64,000 nt of DNA from Bradyrhizobium sp. SRS-191 (GCF_024586915.1 NZ_JANBVS010000008.1:124001-188000), one strand, 5' to 3'; positions 7,158-16,462 are shown, numbered from the stretch's first letter. Notes: a model not told the origin generated them from the letters alone. Made by a program: numbers and translations.

Positions 7158-9776
7158 ATGACATCCGAACGCTACAACGCCCGTGAAGCCGAGCCGCGCT
7201 GGCAGCGCCAGTGGGACGAAAAGGCGATCTTCGCCACCAAGAACGACGATCCGCGTCCGAAATACTACGTACTCGAGATGTTTCCCTATCCGTCGGGACG
7301 CATCCATATCGGCCATGTCCGTAATTATACGCTCGGCGACGTATTGGCGCGGTTCATGCGCGCCAAGGGCTTCAACGTGCTGCATCCGATGGGCTGGGAC
7401 GCGTTCGGCCTGCCGGCGGAGAACGCCGCGATCGAGCGCAAGGTGGCGCCAAAGGCGTGGACCTACGACAACATCGCCGCGATGAAGAAGCAGCTGCGCT
7501 CGATCGGCCTGTCGCTCGACTGGGCCCGCGAGTTCGCCACCTGCGACCCGTCCTACTACAAACACCAGCAGAAGATGTTCCTCGACTTCCTGCAAGCCGG
7601 GCTGGTCGAACGCGAGAAGCGCAAGGTCAATTGGGATCCGGTCGACATGACCGTGCTCGCCAACGAGCAGGTCATCGACGGCCGCGGCTGGCGCTCCGGT
7701 GCGGTGGTCGAACAGCGTGAGATGAACCAGTGGGTGTTCAAGATCACGAAGTACTCGCAGGAACTGCTGGACGCGCTCGATGGCCTGGACCGCTGGCCCG
7801 ACAAGGTCAGGCTGATGCAGCGCAACTGGATCGGCCGCTCCGAGGGCCTGCTGATCCGTTTCGCGCTGGATGCAAAGACGACGCCGGCCGGCGAGACCGA
7901 GCTGAAGATCTTCACGACGCGGCCCGACACGCTGTTCGGCGCCAAGTTCATGGCGATCTCGGCGGACCATCCGCTGGCCCAGGCGGCCGCCGCCAAGAAC
8001 CCGGAGCTCGCCGCGTTCATTGCCGAGATCAAGCGCATCGGCACCGCGCAGGAGGCGATCGACACCGCGGAGAAGCAGGGTTTTGATACCGGCATCCGCG
8101 CCGTGCATCCGTTCGACCCGAGCTGGACGCTGCCGGTCTATGTCGCGAACTTCGTGCTGATGGAATACGGCACCGGCGCCATCTTCGGCTGTCCGGCGCA
8201 TGACCAGCGCGACCTCGACTTCGTCAACAAATACGGCCTCGGCAACACGCCGGTGGTCTGCCCCGAGGGACAGGACCCGGCGAGCTTCGTCATCACCGAT
8301 ACCGCGTTCGACGGCGACGGCCGGCTGATCAATTCGCGCTTCCTCGACGGCATGACGATCGCGCAGGCCAAGGACGAAGTCGCGAAGCGGCTGGAGACCG
8401 AGCAGCGCGGCGGCTCGCCGGTCGGTGAGCGCCAGGTCAATTTCCGCCTGCGCGACTGGGGCATTTCGCGGCAGCGCTATTGGGGCTGCCCGATCCCGGT
8501 GATCCACTGCCCGACCTGCGATATCGTTCCGGCGCAGGATCTGCCTGTCGTGCTGCCCGACGACGTCACCTTCGACAAGCCGGGCAACGCGCTCGATCAC
8601 CATCCGACCTGGAAGCACGTCACCTGCCCGAAATGCGGGGGCAAGGCGACGCGCGAGACCGACACCATGGACACCTTCGTGGATTCGTCCTGGTACTTCG
8701 CGCGCTTCACCGATCCGTGGAACGAGAACGCGCCGACGACGCCAGATGTCGCCAACCGCATGATGCCGGTCGACCAGTATATCGGCGGCGTCGAGCACGC
8801 GATCCTGCATCTGCTCTACAGCCGCTTCTTCACCCGGGCGATGAAGGCCACCGGGCACGTGGCGATGGACGAGCCGTTCGCCGGCATGTTCACGCAGGGC
8901 ATGGTGGTGCACGAGACCTACCAGAAGGCCGACGGCACCTTCGTCAATCCAGCCGAGGTCAAGATCGAGGTCGGCGGCAACGGCCGTCGGGCGGTGCTGA
9001 CCGCGACCGGCGAGGACATCACGATCGGGCCGATCGAGAAGATGTCTAAGTCGAAGAAGAACACCGTCGACCCCGACGACATCATCGAGAGCTACGGCGC
9101 CGACGTCGCCCGCTGGTTCATGCTGTCGGACTCGCCGCCGGATCGCGACGTGATCTGGAGCGACGAGCGGGTCCAGGGTGCGGCACGTTTCGTCCAGCGC
9201 CTCTGGCGGCTGGTCAACGAATCGATCGCAGCGTCCGCCGAGGCCCCCTCCTCCCGGCCGGCCAGCTTTGGTCCGGATGCGCTGGCGCTGCGCAAGGCCG
9301 CGCATGGCGCGCTCGACAAGGTGACCGGCGGCATCGAGCGGCTGCACTTCAATGTCTGTCTGGCGCATATCCGCGAATTCGCCAATGCGCTGGCCGACGT
9401 GCTGGCGAAGCCGGCCAAGCCGGCGCCGGACTTGGCCTGGGCCATCCGCGAGGCCGCAGGCATCCTGGTGCAGCTGTTCTCGCCGATGATGCCGCATCTG
9501 GCCGAGGAATGCTGGCAGGTGCTGGGTCACTCCGGGCTGATCTCCGAGGCCTCCTGGCCGCAAATCGAACGAGATTTGCTGGTTGAGGACAGCATGACCC
9601 TGGTCGTGCAGGTCAACGGCAAGAAGCGCGGAGAAGTCACAGTCGCCAGCAACGCGCAGAATCCGGAAATTGAGTCTGCCGTTTTGGCCCTCGATGCAGT
9701 AAAACTGGCGCTGGATGGCAAGCCCGTCCGCAAGGTGATCATTGTTCCCAAGAGGATCGTGAATGTCGTCGGCTAG
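7158..9776 (+). CDS. leuS: Leucyl-tRNA synthetase
   Basis: A class I aminoacyl-tRNA synthetase of 872 residues that charges tRNA(Leu). The HIGH motif is intact at residues 50-53 (PSGRIHIGH) and KMSKS is at about 628-632. Between them lie the CP1 editing domain, with its conserved Thr-rich TTRPDTLFG segment, and a Cys-containing zinc-ribbon-like region (CPTC and CPKCG). The ATG at 7158 gives the usual MTSERYN start; an earlier in-frame TTG at 7119 is unlikely. No strong ribosome site is visible. It overlaps lptE by 14 bp and forms an operon with lptE and holA. Confidence 0.97.
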   Translation: MTSERYNAREAEPRWQRQWDEKAIFATKNDDPRPKYYVLEMFPYPSGRIHIGHVRNYTLGDVLARFMRAKGFNVLHPMGWDAFGLPAENAAIERKVAPKAWTYDNIAAMKKQLRSIGLSLDWAREFATCDPSYYKHQQKMFLDFLQAGLVEREKRKVNWDPVDMTVLANEQVIDGRGWRSGAVVEQREMNQWVFKITKYSQELLDALDGLDRWPDKVRLMQRNWIGRSEGLLIRFALDAKTTPAGETELKIFTTRPDTLFGAKFMAISADHPLAQAAAAKNPELAAFIAEIKRIGTAQEAIDTAEKQGFDTGIRAVHPFDPSWTLPVYVANFVLMEYGTGAIFGCPAHDQRDLDFVNKYGLGNTPVVCPEGQDPASFVITDTAFDGDGRLINSRFLDGMTIAQAKDEVAKRLETEQRGGSPVGERQVNFRLRDWGISRQRYWGCPIPVIHCPTCDIVPAQDLPVVLPDDVTFDKPGNALDHHPTWKHVTCPKCGGKATRETDTMDTFVDSSWYFARFTDPWNENAPTTPDVANRMMPVDQYIGGVEHAILHLLYSRFFTRAMKATGHVAMDEPFAGMFTQGMVVHETYQKADGTFVNPAEVKIEVGGNGRRAVLTATGEDITIGPIEKMSKSKKNTVDPDDIIESYGADVARWFMLSDSPPDRDVIWSDERVQGAARFVQRLWRLVNESIAASAEAPSSRPASFGPDALALRKAAHGALDKVTGGIERLHFNVCLAHIREFANALADVLAKPAKPAPDLAWAIREAAGILVQLFSPMMPHLAEECWQVLGHSGLISEASWPQIERDLLVEDSMTLVVQVNGKKRGEVTVASNAQNPEIESAVLALDAVKLALDGKPVRKVIIVPKRIVNVVG

Positions 9777-10314
9777 GTTTCGGATCGCTGCACGGCTGCT
9801 TGCCGTGGCCGCGTTGGCTGGGCTGACGGCTGGCTGCTTCCAGCCGATGTATGCCGAGCATGCCGACGGCACGCCGGCTCTGCGGGACAAGCTCATGGGC
9901 ATCGAGCTGCCGCCGGTCGACAAGCCGAACGCCTCGCCCGAGGCACGGCTCGGCGTCGCCATCCGCAACTCGCTCGCCTTCAAGCTTTACGGCACCGCCA
10001 CCGGCACGGCTCCGACCCACAAGCTAGTGCTGCGGTTCCAGACGAGCCGGTCGTCTCTGATCGTGTCGCAGACCACCGGTCTGCCGACCACCGAGAATGT
10101 CGGCATCGACGTGCAGTACAATCTGGTCGAGCTGGCCACCAACAAGTCGGTCATGACCGGTACGACCTTCGCGCGCACGTCCTACGACATCCCCGGCTCC
10201 TACCAGCGCTTCGCCCGGCAGCGCGCGTTCAACGATGCCGAGGACCGCGCCTCCGAGGAGGTTGCGGAGAAGATCAAGACGCGGCTCGCGGCCTATTTCA
10301 CCGCGGGCACCTGA
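9763..10314 (+). CDS. lptE: LPS-assembly lipoprotein LptE
   Basis: A 183-residue outer-membrane lipoprotein with a signal peptide and lipobox LTAGC, the lipidated Cys being residue 25. LptE plugs the LptD barrel and helps place lipopolysaccharide in the outer leaflet. Identification rests mainly on the leuS-lptE-holA order, conserved across Gram-negative bacteria, plus size and lipobox, because LptE sequences diverge strongly. Its start overlaps the end of leuS, which indicates translational coupling, and holA begins 18 bp after it. Confidence 0.9.
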   Translation: MSSARFRIAARLLAVAALAGLTAGCFQPMYAEHADGTPALRDKLMGIELPPVDKPNASPEARLGVAIRNSLAFKLYGTATGTAPTHKLVLRFQTSRSSLIVSQTTGLPTTENVGIDVQYNLVELATNKSVMTGTTFARTSYDIPGSYQRFARQRAFNDAEDRASEEVAEKIKTRLAAYFTAGT

Positions 10315-10332
10315 CGCACGGCTGACACCGCC

Positions 10333-11361
10333 GTGGTCGCGCTGCGCGGACGAGACATCGACGCCTTCCTTGCCAAGCCGGACGCCGCTCGTCCGCTGAT
10401 CCTGCTGTACGGGCCGGATGCGGGCCTGGTCCGCGAACGGGCCGAGGCGCTGATCGCTTCTGCCGTCGACAATCCCAATGATCCGTTTTCCGTGGTCCGG
10501 CTCGACGGCGACGAGCTCGCGGCCGGGCCGTCGCGCCTGGTCGACGAGGCCATGACCGTGCCGCTGTTCGGCGGCCGCCGCGCGATTCGCGTTCGCGCCG
10601 GCTCGCGGGCATTTGCCAGCGGCGTCGAAACGCTCACCCAGATGAACGTGCGGGACTGCCGCATCGTCATCGAGGCCGGCGACATCCGGCCCGACTCGCC
10701 GTTGCGCAAGATCTGCGAGAAGGCGGCCTCCGCGGTGGCGATCGGCTGCTATCCGGACACCGAGCGCGATCTCGCCAAGCTGATCGACGACGAATTGCGC
10801 ATCGCCAATTTGCGCATCTCGCAGGACGCTCGCGCCTATCTGATGGCGCTGCTCGGCGGCGACCGGCAGGCGTCGCGCAACGAAGTGCGCAAGCTGACCC
10901 TGTTCGCCCACGGCGAAGGCGAGGTGACGCTCGACCATGTCATGGCCGTGGTCGCCGACGCCTCGGAGATGAAGCTCGACCCGATCGTCGACGGCGCCTT
11001 CGGCGGCAAGCCCGACGTGGTCGAGACCGAGTTCGGCAAGGCGATGATCGCGGGCACCTATCCCGGCGTCATCATCTCAGCGGCGCAGCGGCATGCGGCA
11101 TGGCTGCACAAATCGGCGCTCGCGGTGGCTTCGGGCACGCCGGTCTCGTCCATCCTCGAAGGCGGCTTCCCGCGGCTGCACTTCTCGCGCAAGCCAAGCG
11201 CGGAAACGGCGCTGCGCAACTTCTCCCCTGCCCGGCTGCTGCCGATCATCGATCAACTGGCGACCGCCGCGCTGGATATGCGCAAGCAGCCCGGCCTCGC
11301 CGCCGCCATCGCGCAGCGGACGTTGCTGTCGATCGCGGTCGCGGCGCGGCGGAAGGGGTGA
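10333..11361 (+). CDS. holA: DNA polymerase III subunit delta
   Basis: A 342-residue clamp-loader subunit (HolA), which opens the beta sliding clamp. It starts at GTG 10333 (MVALRGRDIDAFLA). The early LLYGPDAGLVRERAE segment and the FGGRRAIRVR block are typical of the delta AAA+-like fold, which lacks a true Walker A motif. The C-terminal region (RNFSPARLLPIID, AQRTLLSIA) matches the family collar domain. It is the last gene of the leuS-lptE-holA operon and is followed by palindromic repeats. Length is normal. Confidence 0.93.
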   Translation: MVALRGRDIDAFLAKPDAARPLILLYGPDAGLVRERAEALIASAVDNPNDPFSVVRLDGDELAAGPSRLVDEAMTVPLFGGRRAIRVRAGSRAFASGVETLTQMNVRDCRIVIEAGDIRPDSPLRKICEKAASAVAIGCYPDTERDLAKLIDDELRIANLRISQDARAYLMALLGGDRQASRNEVRKLTLFAHGEGEVTLDHVMAVVADASEMKLDPIVDGAFGGKPDVVETEFGKAMIAGTYPGVIISAAQRHAAWLHKSALAVASGTPVSSILEGGFPRLHFSRKPSAETALRNFSPARLLPIIDQLATAALDMRKQPGLAAAIAQRTLLSIAVAARRKG

Positions 11362-11444
11362 GTGGGGTCCGGCGCTGACTCCGTCAGAGTTCGGTGTCGA
11401 GCACATCGGCCCGAATGAACCCAAGACGGCGGCCCATCTCTGCT

Positions 11445-11545
11445 GTCATTCCGGGGCGCGCGCAGCGCGAGCCCGGAATCCATTTCACGACAGATGATGC
11501 GGCCTGATGGATTCCGGGTTCGCCCTTCGGGCGCCCCGGAATGAC
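11445..11545. repeat. Palindromic intergenic repeat (GTCATTCCGGGG family)
   Basis: Outer arms GTCATTCCGGGG and CCCCGGAATGAC, with an inner pair GGAATCCAT and ATGGATTCC, fold into a long hairpin. It lies in the 450-bp gap between convergent holA and parB. The outer arms match those of the element at 377-448, so it is one of several dispersed copies. Confidence 0.7.
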
Positions 11546-11642
11546 GGAGGAGAAACCTGAGATCACCCCAGTAGCCAAGACTAGGACACGACGACCAACC
11601 GGGTCTTTGTTGGCCTAACGGTCATCCGAGAAACTAATAACT

Positions 11643-11730
11643 CGTCATGGCCGGGCTTGACCCGGGCATCCATCCACTTCGAACGAGTTCTCTCGAAAGA
11701 TGGATGGCCGGGTCAAGCCCGGCCATGACG
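11643..11730. repeat. Long near-perfect inverted repeat (GTCATGGCCGGGCTTGACCC family)
   Basis: The two arms of about 35 bases are almost exact reverse complements, with a short spacer near 11680-11690. A shorter relative (ATGCCCGGG, TCAA, GCCCGGGCAT) occurs at 18173-18197. Palindromic repeats of this look are common between genes in Bradyrhizobium; no gene is visible in the element. Confidence 0.75.
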
Positions 11731-11811
11731 AAGGTGAGAGTGGAGCAACAAACTCATGATAGCCTGAGGCGCGGCGCGGGGACCCGGTCAGCGCCGCGAG
11801 CTCACAACTAA

Positions 11812-12708
11812 CTAACCCTGCTCCAGCCGTCGCATCACCTCGTCGAGCTGCTCGAGACTGCGGTAGGTGATCTGCACGGTGCCGCCGGGATCGCGGTGGC
11901 TGATCGACAGCGTGAGGCCGAGCGCGTCGCCGACGCGCTTCTCCAGCGCCAGCGTGTCGGCGTCCTTCTTCTCTGGCGTGGCGCTGCCACCCGAGCTGCG
12001 CGGCTTCTGCGGCTTGCGCTCCGGCACGCCCTCCTCATGCGCGAGCGCCTCGGTCTGACGGACGTTCAGTCCTTCCGCGATGATCTTCTTCGCCGCCGAC
12101 ATCGGGTCCGGGAGGTTGATCAGTGCGCGTGCATGACCGGCCGAGATCTCGCCGGTCGCGATGAAGCCCTGCACCTCCGCCGGCAGCTTGGTCAGCCGCA
12201 TCATGTTGGCGACGTGACTGCGGCTCTTGCCGACGATCTTGGCGATCTCTTCTTGGTTGCGTTTGAACTCGTTGGCGAGCGCGTGATAGCCCTGCGCCTC
12301 TTCCATCGGGTTGAGGTCCTCGCGCTGCACGTTCTCGATGATCGCGAGCTCCAGCGCATCGCTGTCGCTGACATCGACGGGAACGATCGGCACCTCGTGC
12401 AGGCCGGCGGCCTGCGACGCCCGCCAGCGGCGCTCGCCGGCGATGATCTCCCAGCGATCCTGCTGGCCCTTCACCGGCCGCACCACGATCGGCTGGATCA
12501 CGCCGTGCTGCTTGATCGAGGCGGAGAGCTCGGCCAACTCGCCGTCGGAAAACGTCTTGCGCGGGTTGCGCGGGTTCGGCTTGAGAAACTCGATCGGCAC
12601 CTTGCGCTGATTGCGCGGCCGCTCCGGCGGCGCGCCGGCCTCACGGCCGACGTCACCAATCAGACTTGCAAGGCCGCGGCCCAAACGCGATCGCGACTCG
12701 TCCGCCAT
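11812..12708 (-). CDS. parB: Chromosome-partitioning protein ParB
   Basis: A 298-residue ParB/Spo0J. Visible parts are the N-terminal RLGRGLASLIGD segment that contacts ParA, the CTPase/ParB domain with GERRWRA, a central helix-turn-helix region with GKSRSHVAN that binds parS, and a C-terminal dimerisation domain. It loads at parS and spreads as a CTP-dependent clamp to build the segregation complex. The ATG at 12708 follows AAAGGAGAA; an upstream in-frame start at 12741 is less likely. It lies 160 bp downstream of parA, and parS-like sites lie 1.6-3.8 kb away. Confidence 0.97.
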   Translation of the reverse strand: MADESRSRLGRGLASLIGDVGREAGAPPERPRNQRKVPIEFLKPNPRNPRKTFSDGELAELSASIKQHGVIQPIVVRPVKGQQDRWEIIAGERRWRASQAAGLHEVPIVPVDVSDSDALELAIIENVQREDLNPMEEAQGYHALANEFKRNQEEIAKIVGKSRSHVANMMRLTKLPAEVQGFIATGEISAGHARALINLPDPMSAAKKIIAEGLNVRQTEALAHEEGVPERKPQKPRSSGGSATPEKKDADTLALEKRVGDALGLTLSISHRDPGGTVQITYRSLEQLDEVMRRLEQG

Positions 12709-12868
12709 CGCCTTCTCCTTTGGATTCACGTCACGCTCCACTCGCGTCCTGCAGCCGAGCTGCTGCGCCGGCGCAATAAAAAGGGATGGCGAATCCCGCT
12801 GCCGGAATTCGCCGTCATCCTCGAAAGAGGTCCGGATAACGCTAGGTCATCCGGAGCCAAGGCGTTGA

Positions 12869-13720
12869 TCAGTTGGCGCGCAGGTCGCGCTCGCGCTGGA
12901 TGACCTCGGTCGCGAGCTTCAGATAGGCTTCGCTGCCGACACACTTCAGGTCATAGACCAACACCGGCTTGCCGTAGGACGGCGCTTCCGAGATGCGCAC
13001 GTTGCGCGGGATCATCGTGTTGTAGACCTTCGATCCCATGAACTGGCGGACGTCGGCGACGACCTGGTTGGACAGGTTGTTGCGCGAGTCGAACATGGTG
13101 AGCACGATGCCGTGGATCGACAGGTTCGGGTTCAAGGTCGAGCGCACCTGCTCGACGGTCTGCAGCAGCTGCGACAGACCTTCGAGCGCGAAGAACTCGC
13201 ACTGCAGCGGCACCAGGATCGCATCGGAGGCGGCCATCGCGTTGACCGTCAGCAGGTTCAGCGACGGCGGACAGTCGACCAGCACATAGGTGTAGTCGTT
13301 CTCCGGCGAGACGTTGTTGTTGAGGCCGGCGATCGCATCGCGCAGACGGAAGGCGCGGTTGGCGCTGTTGCCGAGCTCGAGCTCGAGGCCGGACAAGTCC
13401 ATCGTCGACGAGGCGATATGCAACCGCGGCACGGCGGTCGCCACGACGGCGTCGCGCAGCGAAGCCTCGCCGATCAACACGTCATAGGTCGAGCAGTTGC
13501 GGCTGCCGCGATCGATGCCGAGGCCGGTCGAGGCGTTGCCCTGCGGATCGAGGTCGACGATCAGCACGCGCTCGCCGATCGCGGCCAGCGCGGTGCCCAG
13601 GTTGATCGCGGTCGTGGTCTTGCCGACCCCGCCCTTCTGGTTGGCGAGCGCCAGGATGCGCGGATGCCCCTCCGGGTGCGGAGCCCTATCTTCTTGATAA
13701 ATCTGATCAATTACGGACAT
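12869..13720 (-). CDS. parA: Chromosome-partitioning ATPase ParA
   Basis: A 283-residue Walker-type ATPase with the deviant Walker A motif KGGVGKTT near residue 30 and the Walker B-like VDLDPQGN and VLVDCPPSL segments. It binds DNA non-specifically as an ATP dimer and pulls ParB-parS complexes apart after replication. The start taken is ATG 13720 (MSVIDQIYQ); the frame is open for 37 more codons but these overlap rsmG. Order rsmG-parA-parB is the standard chromosomal arrangement. Confidence 0.97.
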   Translation of the reverse strand: MSVIDQIYQEDRAPHPEGHPRILALANQKGGVGKTTTAINLGTALAAIGERVLIVDLDPQGNASTGLGIDRGSRNCSTYDVLIGEASLRDAVVATAVPRLHIASSTMDLSGLELELGNSANRAFRLRDAIAGLNNNVSPENDYTYVLVDCPPSLNLLTVNAMAASDAILVPLQCEFFALEGLSQLLQTVEQVRSTLNPNLSIHGIVLTMFDSRNNLSNQVVADVRQFMGSKVYNTMIPRNVRISEAPSYGKPVLVYDLKCVGSEAYLKLATEVIQRERDLRAN

Positions 13721-13751
13721 GCGCGGTCGCCATGGTTGTTGCTGCGGGAAT

Positions 13752-14408
13752 TCAGCTTTGTCGCTCGATGCAATCGATTGCGACGATCCAGCCCTGCCCG
13801 CCCGTCCGGCTGGAATGAAGTTTCGGCTCAATTTTCCAATACTTAGTAGATTCGGTCAATTCCGCTTCTACATCTTGACCCTTGAGAAACAGCGCTTTCG
13901 CGCCTTTTTTCACCAAGGGCTCCGCAAAGCCGATGAGTTGGTGTAGCGGAGCCAGCGCGCGTGCGGTCACGCAATCGACTCGCCCGCTCCACTTCTCCAC
14001 GATATCCCCGATCTCTGACAAATGCACGATCCCCGGTGAGCCGGTGACGCGAATTGCCTCGCGCAGAAACGCCGCCTTCTTGGCGATGCGCTCGACCAGA
14101 TGAACCTGGGCGCCCGGTCGCTCGGCCAGTGCGCAAGCCAGCACGACGCCGGGGAAGCCACCGCCGCTGCCGAGGTCGACCCAGATTTTGGCGTCGGGCG
14201 CCAGATCGAGAAGCTGCAGCGAGTCGGCGATGTGGCGGGTCCAGAGATGCGGCAGAGTCGATGGCGAGACCAGGTTGGTTTTGGCCTGCCACTCCAACAG
14301 GAGCGAGATATAGCGATCAAGTCGCTGTTCCGTTTCACGTGAAACGGGCGTCAACGCGAGCGCCTCGGCCTTGTCGGCTTTGAGGGCGTCAGGCGCCGCA
14401 TGGGACAT
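13752..14408 (-). CDS. rsmG: 16S rRNA (guanine-N7)-methyltransferase RsmG (GidB)
   Basis: A 218-residue SAM-dependent methyltransferase that modifies G527 (E. coli numbering) in 16S rRNA. The SAM-binding WVDLGSGGGFPG segment and the later DCVTARALAPL motif are present. The ATG at 14408 gives MSHAAPD; a GTG four codons upstream would fall in a parS site. The coding sequence itself contains a parS-like palindrome at 14331-14346. It is downstream of mnmG (24-bp gap) and 31 bp upstream of parA. Confidence 0.95.
   Translation of the reverse strand: MSHAAPDALKADKAEALALTPVSRETEQRLDRYISLLLEWQAKTNLVSPSTLPHLWTRHIADSLQLLDLAPDAKIWVDLGSGGGFPGVVLACALAERPGAQVHLVERIAKKAAFLREAIRVTGSPGIVHLSEIGDIVEKWSGRVDCVTARALAPLHQLIGFAEPLVKKGAKALFLKGQDVEAELTESTKYWKIEPKLHSSRTGGQGWIVAIDCIERQS
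14331..14346. promoter_or_regulatory. parS-like ParB-binding site 1 (inside rsmG)
   Basis: CGTTTCACGTGAAACG: the 14-bp core GTTTCACGTGAAAC is a perfect palindrome and matches the parS consensus TGTTTCACGTGAAACA except at the two outermost bases. It lies in the 5' part of the rsmG coding region. Confidence 0.85.
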
Positions 14409-14412
14409 TGCT

Positions 14413-14428
14413 CGTTTCACGTGAAACG
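14413..14428. promoter_or_regulatory. parS-like ParB-binding site 2 (mnmG-rsmG gap)
   Basis: CGTTTCACGTGAAACG, same 14-bp core as site 1, placed in the 24-bp gap between the end of mnmG and the rsmG start codon. A bound ParB could affect rsmG-parAB expression. Confidence 0.87.
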
Positions 14429-14432
14429 CCCC

Positions 14433-16316
14433 TCAGCCCGCGACCTTGTTATGCCGCGCTTCCCGGCGCAGATACGCGGCCAGGATCCCGAGCGCTGCCG
14501 GGGTCATCCCGTCGATCCGGCCCGCCTGCCCGATCGTCCACGGCTTCGCCGCCGTCAGCTTGGCCCGCGCCTCATTCGACAGCCCCGGGACAAGAGCGTA
14601 GTCGACGTCGCCGAGCACCAGACCCTCGTCGCGGCGGAAGGCTTCGACATCCTCGCTCTGCCGACGGACGTAGACATCATATTTTGCATCGATCTCGAGA
14701 TGGGCGGCGATCGCTGGATGGATCGCGCCGAGCTCCGGCCAGATCGACCGCACCTCGGAGAACCCGATTTCCGGATGGGCCATCAGCTCGAACGCCGAGC
14801 GCCGCTGTCCATCCCGATTCAGGGTCAGCCCATGCTTGGCGGCTTCGTTGGGCGTGATCGTCAGCGACTTGGCGACGATGCGGGCCGCCTCCAGCGCCTC
14901 CATCTTGCGCCGATGAAAACGCGCACGATCATCGCCAACGCAGCCAAGTGCGATGCCCTTGTCGGTCAGCCGCCGGTCGGCATTGTCGGCCCGCAGGGTC
15001 AGCCGATACTCGGCCCGCGACGTGAACATCCGGTACGGCTCGGTGATCCCGCGTGTCACCAGGTCGTCGATCATCACGCCGAGATAGCCGTCGGCACGAT
15101 CGAACACGATCGGCTCCCCGCTTCCCGCCACCAGCGCCGCGTTGAGCCCGGCGACCAGACCCTGAGCCGCCGCTTCTTCATATCCCGTCGTGCCATTGAT
15201 CTGACCCGCCAGAAACAGGCCCTTCATGCGCTTGGTCTGGAGCGTCGGCTCGAGCTCGCGCGGATCGACGTGGTCATACTCGATGGCGTAGCCCGGACGG
15301 ATCATTCGGACCCGCTCGAGGCCAGGGATCGTCGGCAGCAGCGCCAGCTGGACCTCCTCCGGCAGCGAGGTGGAGATGCCGTTCGGGTAGACCGTGCTGT
15401 CGTCGAGCCCCTCGGGCTCGAGGAAGATCTGGTGGCCATCGCGGTCGCCGAACCGGACGATCTTGTCCTCGACCGACGGACAGTAGCGCGGGCCGGTCGA
15501 CTTGATCTGCCCGGAGTACATCGGCGAGCGATGCACATTGGCGCGGATCACATCGTGGGTCGCGGTCGTCGTCCGGGTGATGCCGCATTGGATCTGCGGG
15601 GTGGTGATCTTCTCGGTCAAGACCGAGAACGGTTCGGCCGGATCATCACCCGGCTGCATCTCGACAGCGGTCCAGTCGATGGTCGTGCCGTCCAGACGCG
15701 GCGGCGTCCCGGTCTTGAGACGGCCGAGCCGAAACCCGATCGCTTCGAGGGATCGCGACAGGCCCAAGGCCGGCGCCTCGCCGACCCGGCCCGCCGGCCA
15801 GGTTCGCTCTCCCAAATGGATCAGGCCGCGCAGGAACGTGCCCGTGGTGATGACCACCGCGCCGCAGCCGAGCGCCCGGCCATCCGCCAGCTTCAGACCG
15901 ATCACGCGGCCCTCGGCGGCGAGCAACTCGTCGGCTTCGCCTTCGACGACGGTTAGATTGGTCGTCGCACGGATCGCCGTCTGCATTGCCGCGGCATAGA
16001 GCTTCCGGTCGGCCTGGGCGCGAGGGCCGCGGACGGCCGGACCCTTGCGCCGGTTCAAAACTCGAAACTGGATCCCACCGGCGTCGGCGACCCGGCCCAT
16101 CAGACCATCGAGAGCGTCGACCTCGCGCACCAGATGTCCCTTCCCCAGCCCGCCGATCGCCGGGTTGCAGGACATGGCGCCGATGGTCGCGAACTGATGC
16201 GTGACCAAAGCGGTTCGAGCGCCCATGCGCGCGGAGGCGGCAGCCGCCTCGCAGCCGGCATGGCCGCCGCCAATGACGATGACGTCGTAGGATGTGGGAT
16301 GTTCACTCATGGACAT
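14433..16316 (-). CDS. mnmG: tRNA uridine-5-carboxymethylaminomethyl modification enzyme MnmG (GidA)
   Basis: A 627-residue FAD-binding enzyme that, with MnmE, adds the cmnm5 group to the wobble uridine of certain tRNAs. The N-terminal dinucleotide-binding VIGGGHAGCEAA and the CNPAIGGLGKGHLV motif are intact, as are the AGQINGTTGYEEAAAQG block and the C-terminal helical domain that contacts MnmE. An alternative ATG lies two codons inside. Its partner gene mnmE is immediately upstream on the same strand, separated by a 268-bp gap filled with ParB sites. Confidence 0.97.
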   Translation of the reverse strand: MSMSEHPTSYDVIVIGGGHAGCEAAAASARMGARTALVTHQFATIGAMSCNPAIGGLGKGHLVREVDALDGLMGRVADAGGIQFRVLNRRKGPAVRGPRAQADRKLYAAAMQTAIRATTNLTVVEGEADELLAAEGRVIGLKLADGRALGCGAVVITTGTFLRGLIHLGERTWPAGRVGEAPALGLSRSLEAIGFRLGRLKTGTPPRLDGTTIDWTAVEMQPGDDPAEPFSVLTEKITTPQIQCGITRTTTATHDVIRANVHRSPMYSGQIKSTGPRYCPSVEDKIVRFGDRDGHQIFLEPEGLDDSTVYPNGISTSLPEEVQLALLPTIPGLERVRMIRPGYAIEYDHVDPRELEPTLQTKRMKGLFLAGQINGTTGYEEAAAQGLVAGLNAALVAGSGEPIVFDRADGYLGVMIDDLVTRGITEPYRMFTSRAEYRLTLRADNADRRLTDKGIALGCVGDDRARFHRRKMEALEAARIVAKSLTITPNEAAKHGLTLNRDGQRRSAFELMAHPEIGFSEVRSIWPELGAIHPAIAAHLEIDAKYDVYVRRQSEDVEAFRRDEGLVLGDVDYALVPGLSNEARAKLTAAKPWTIGQAGRIDGMTPAALGILAAYLRREARHNKVAG

Positions 16317-16348
16317 TGATCTAGCGCTTGGGGGCGACGCTCGGAAGA

Positions 16349-16364
16349 CGTTTCACGTGAAACA
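16349..16364. promoter_or_regulatory. parS-like ParB-binding site 3
   Basis: CGTTTCACGTGAAACA, one base from the parS consensus. First of four copies in the mnmE-mnmG gap, 33 bp upstream of mnmG. Confidence 0.9.
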
Positions 16365-16385
16365 TTCGGCGGCAGAGGCGCGGGC

Positions 16386-16401
16386 TGTTTCACGTGAAAC
16401 A
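16386..16401. promoter_or_regulatory. parS ParB-binding site 4 (perfect)
   Basis: TGTTTCACGTGAAACA, an exact 16-bp match to the bacterial parS consensus. Centre-to-centre spacing is 37 bp from site 3 and 38 bp from site 5. Confidence 0.95.
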
Positions 16402-16423
16402 ATACGGCGGGTCTGAAGCGAGT

Positions 16424-16439
16424 TGTTTCACGTGAAACA
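16424..16439. promoter_or_regulatory. parS ParB-binding site 5 (perfect)
   Basis: TGTTTCACGTGAAACA, a second exact match to the consensus, 38 bp from site 4 and 39 bp from site 6, giving a regular array. Confidence 0.95.
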
Positions 16440-16462
16440 CGTCACGGGTTCCCCGAGAACAC

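Noticed and set aside
7041..9983. 980-codon open frame antisense to leuS
   Set aside because: It is the high-GC mirror of leuS, with Arg/Asp/His-rich composition and no domain; the plus strand encodes an unmistakable synthetase.
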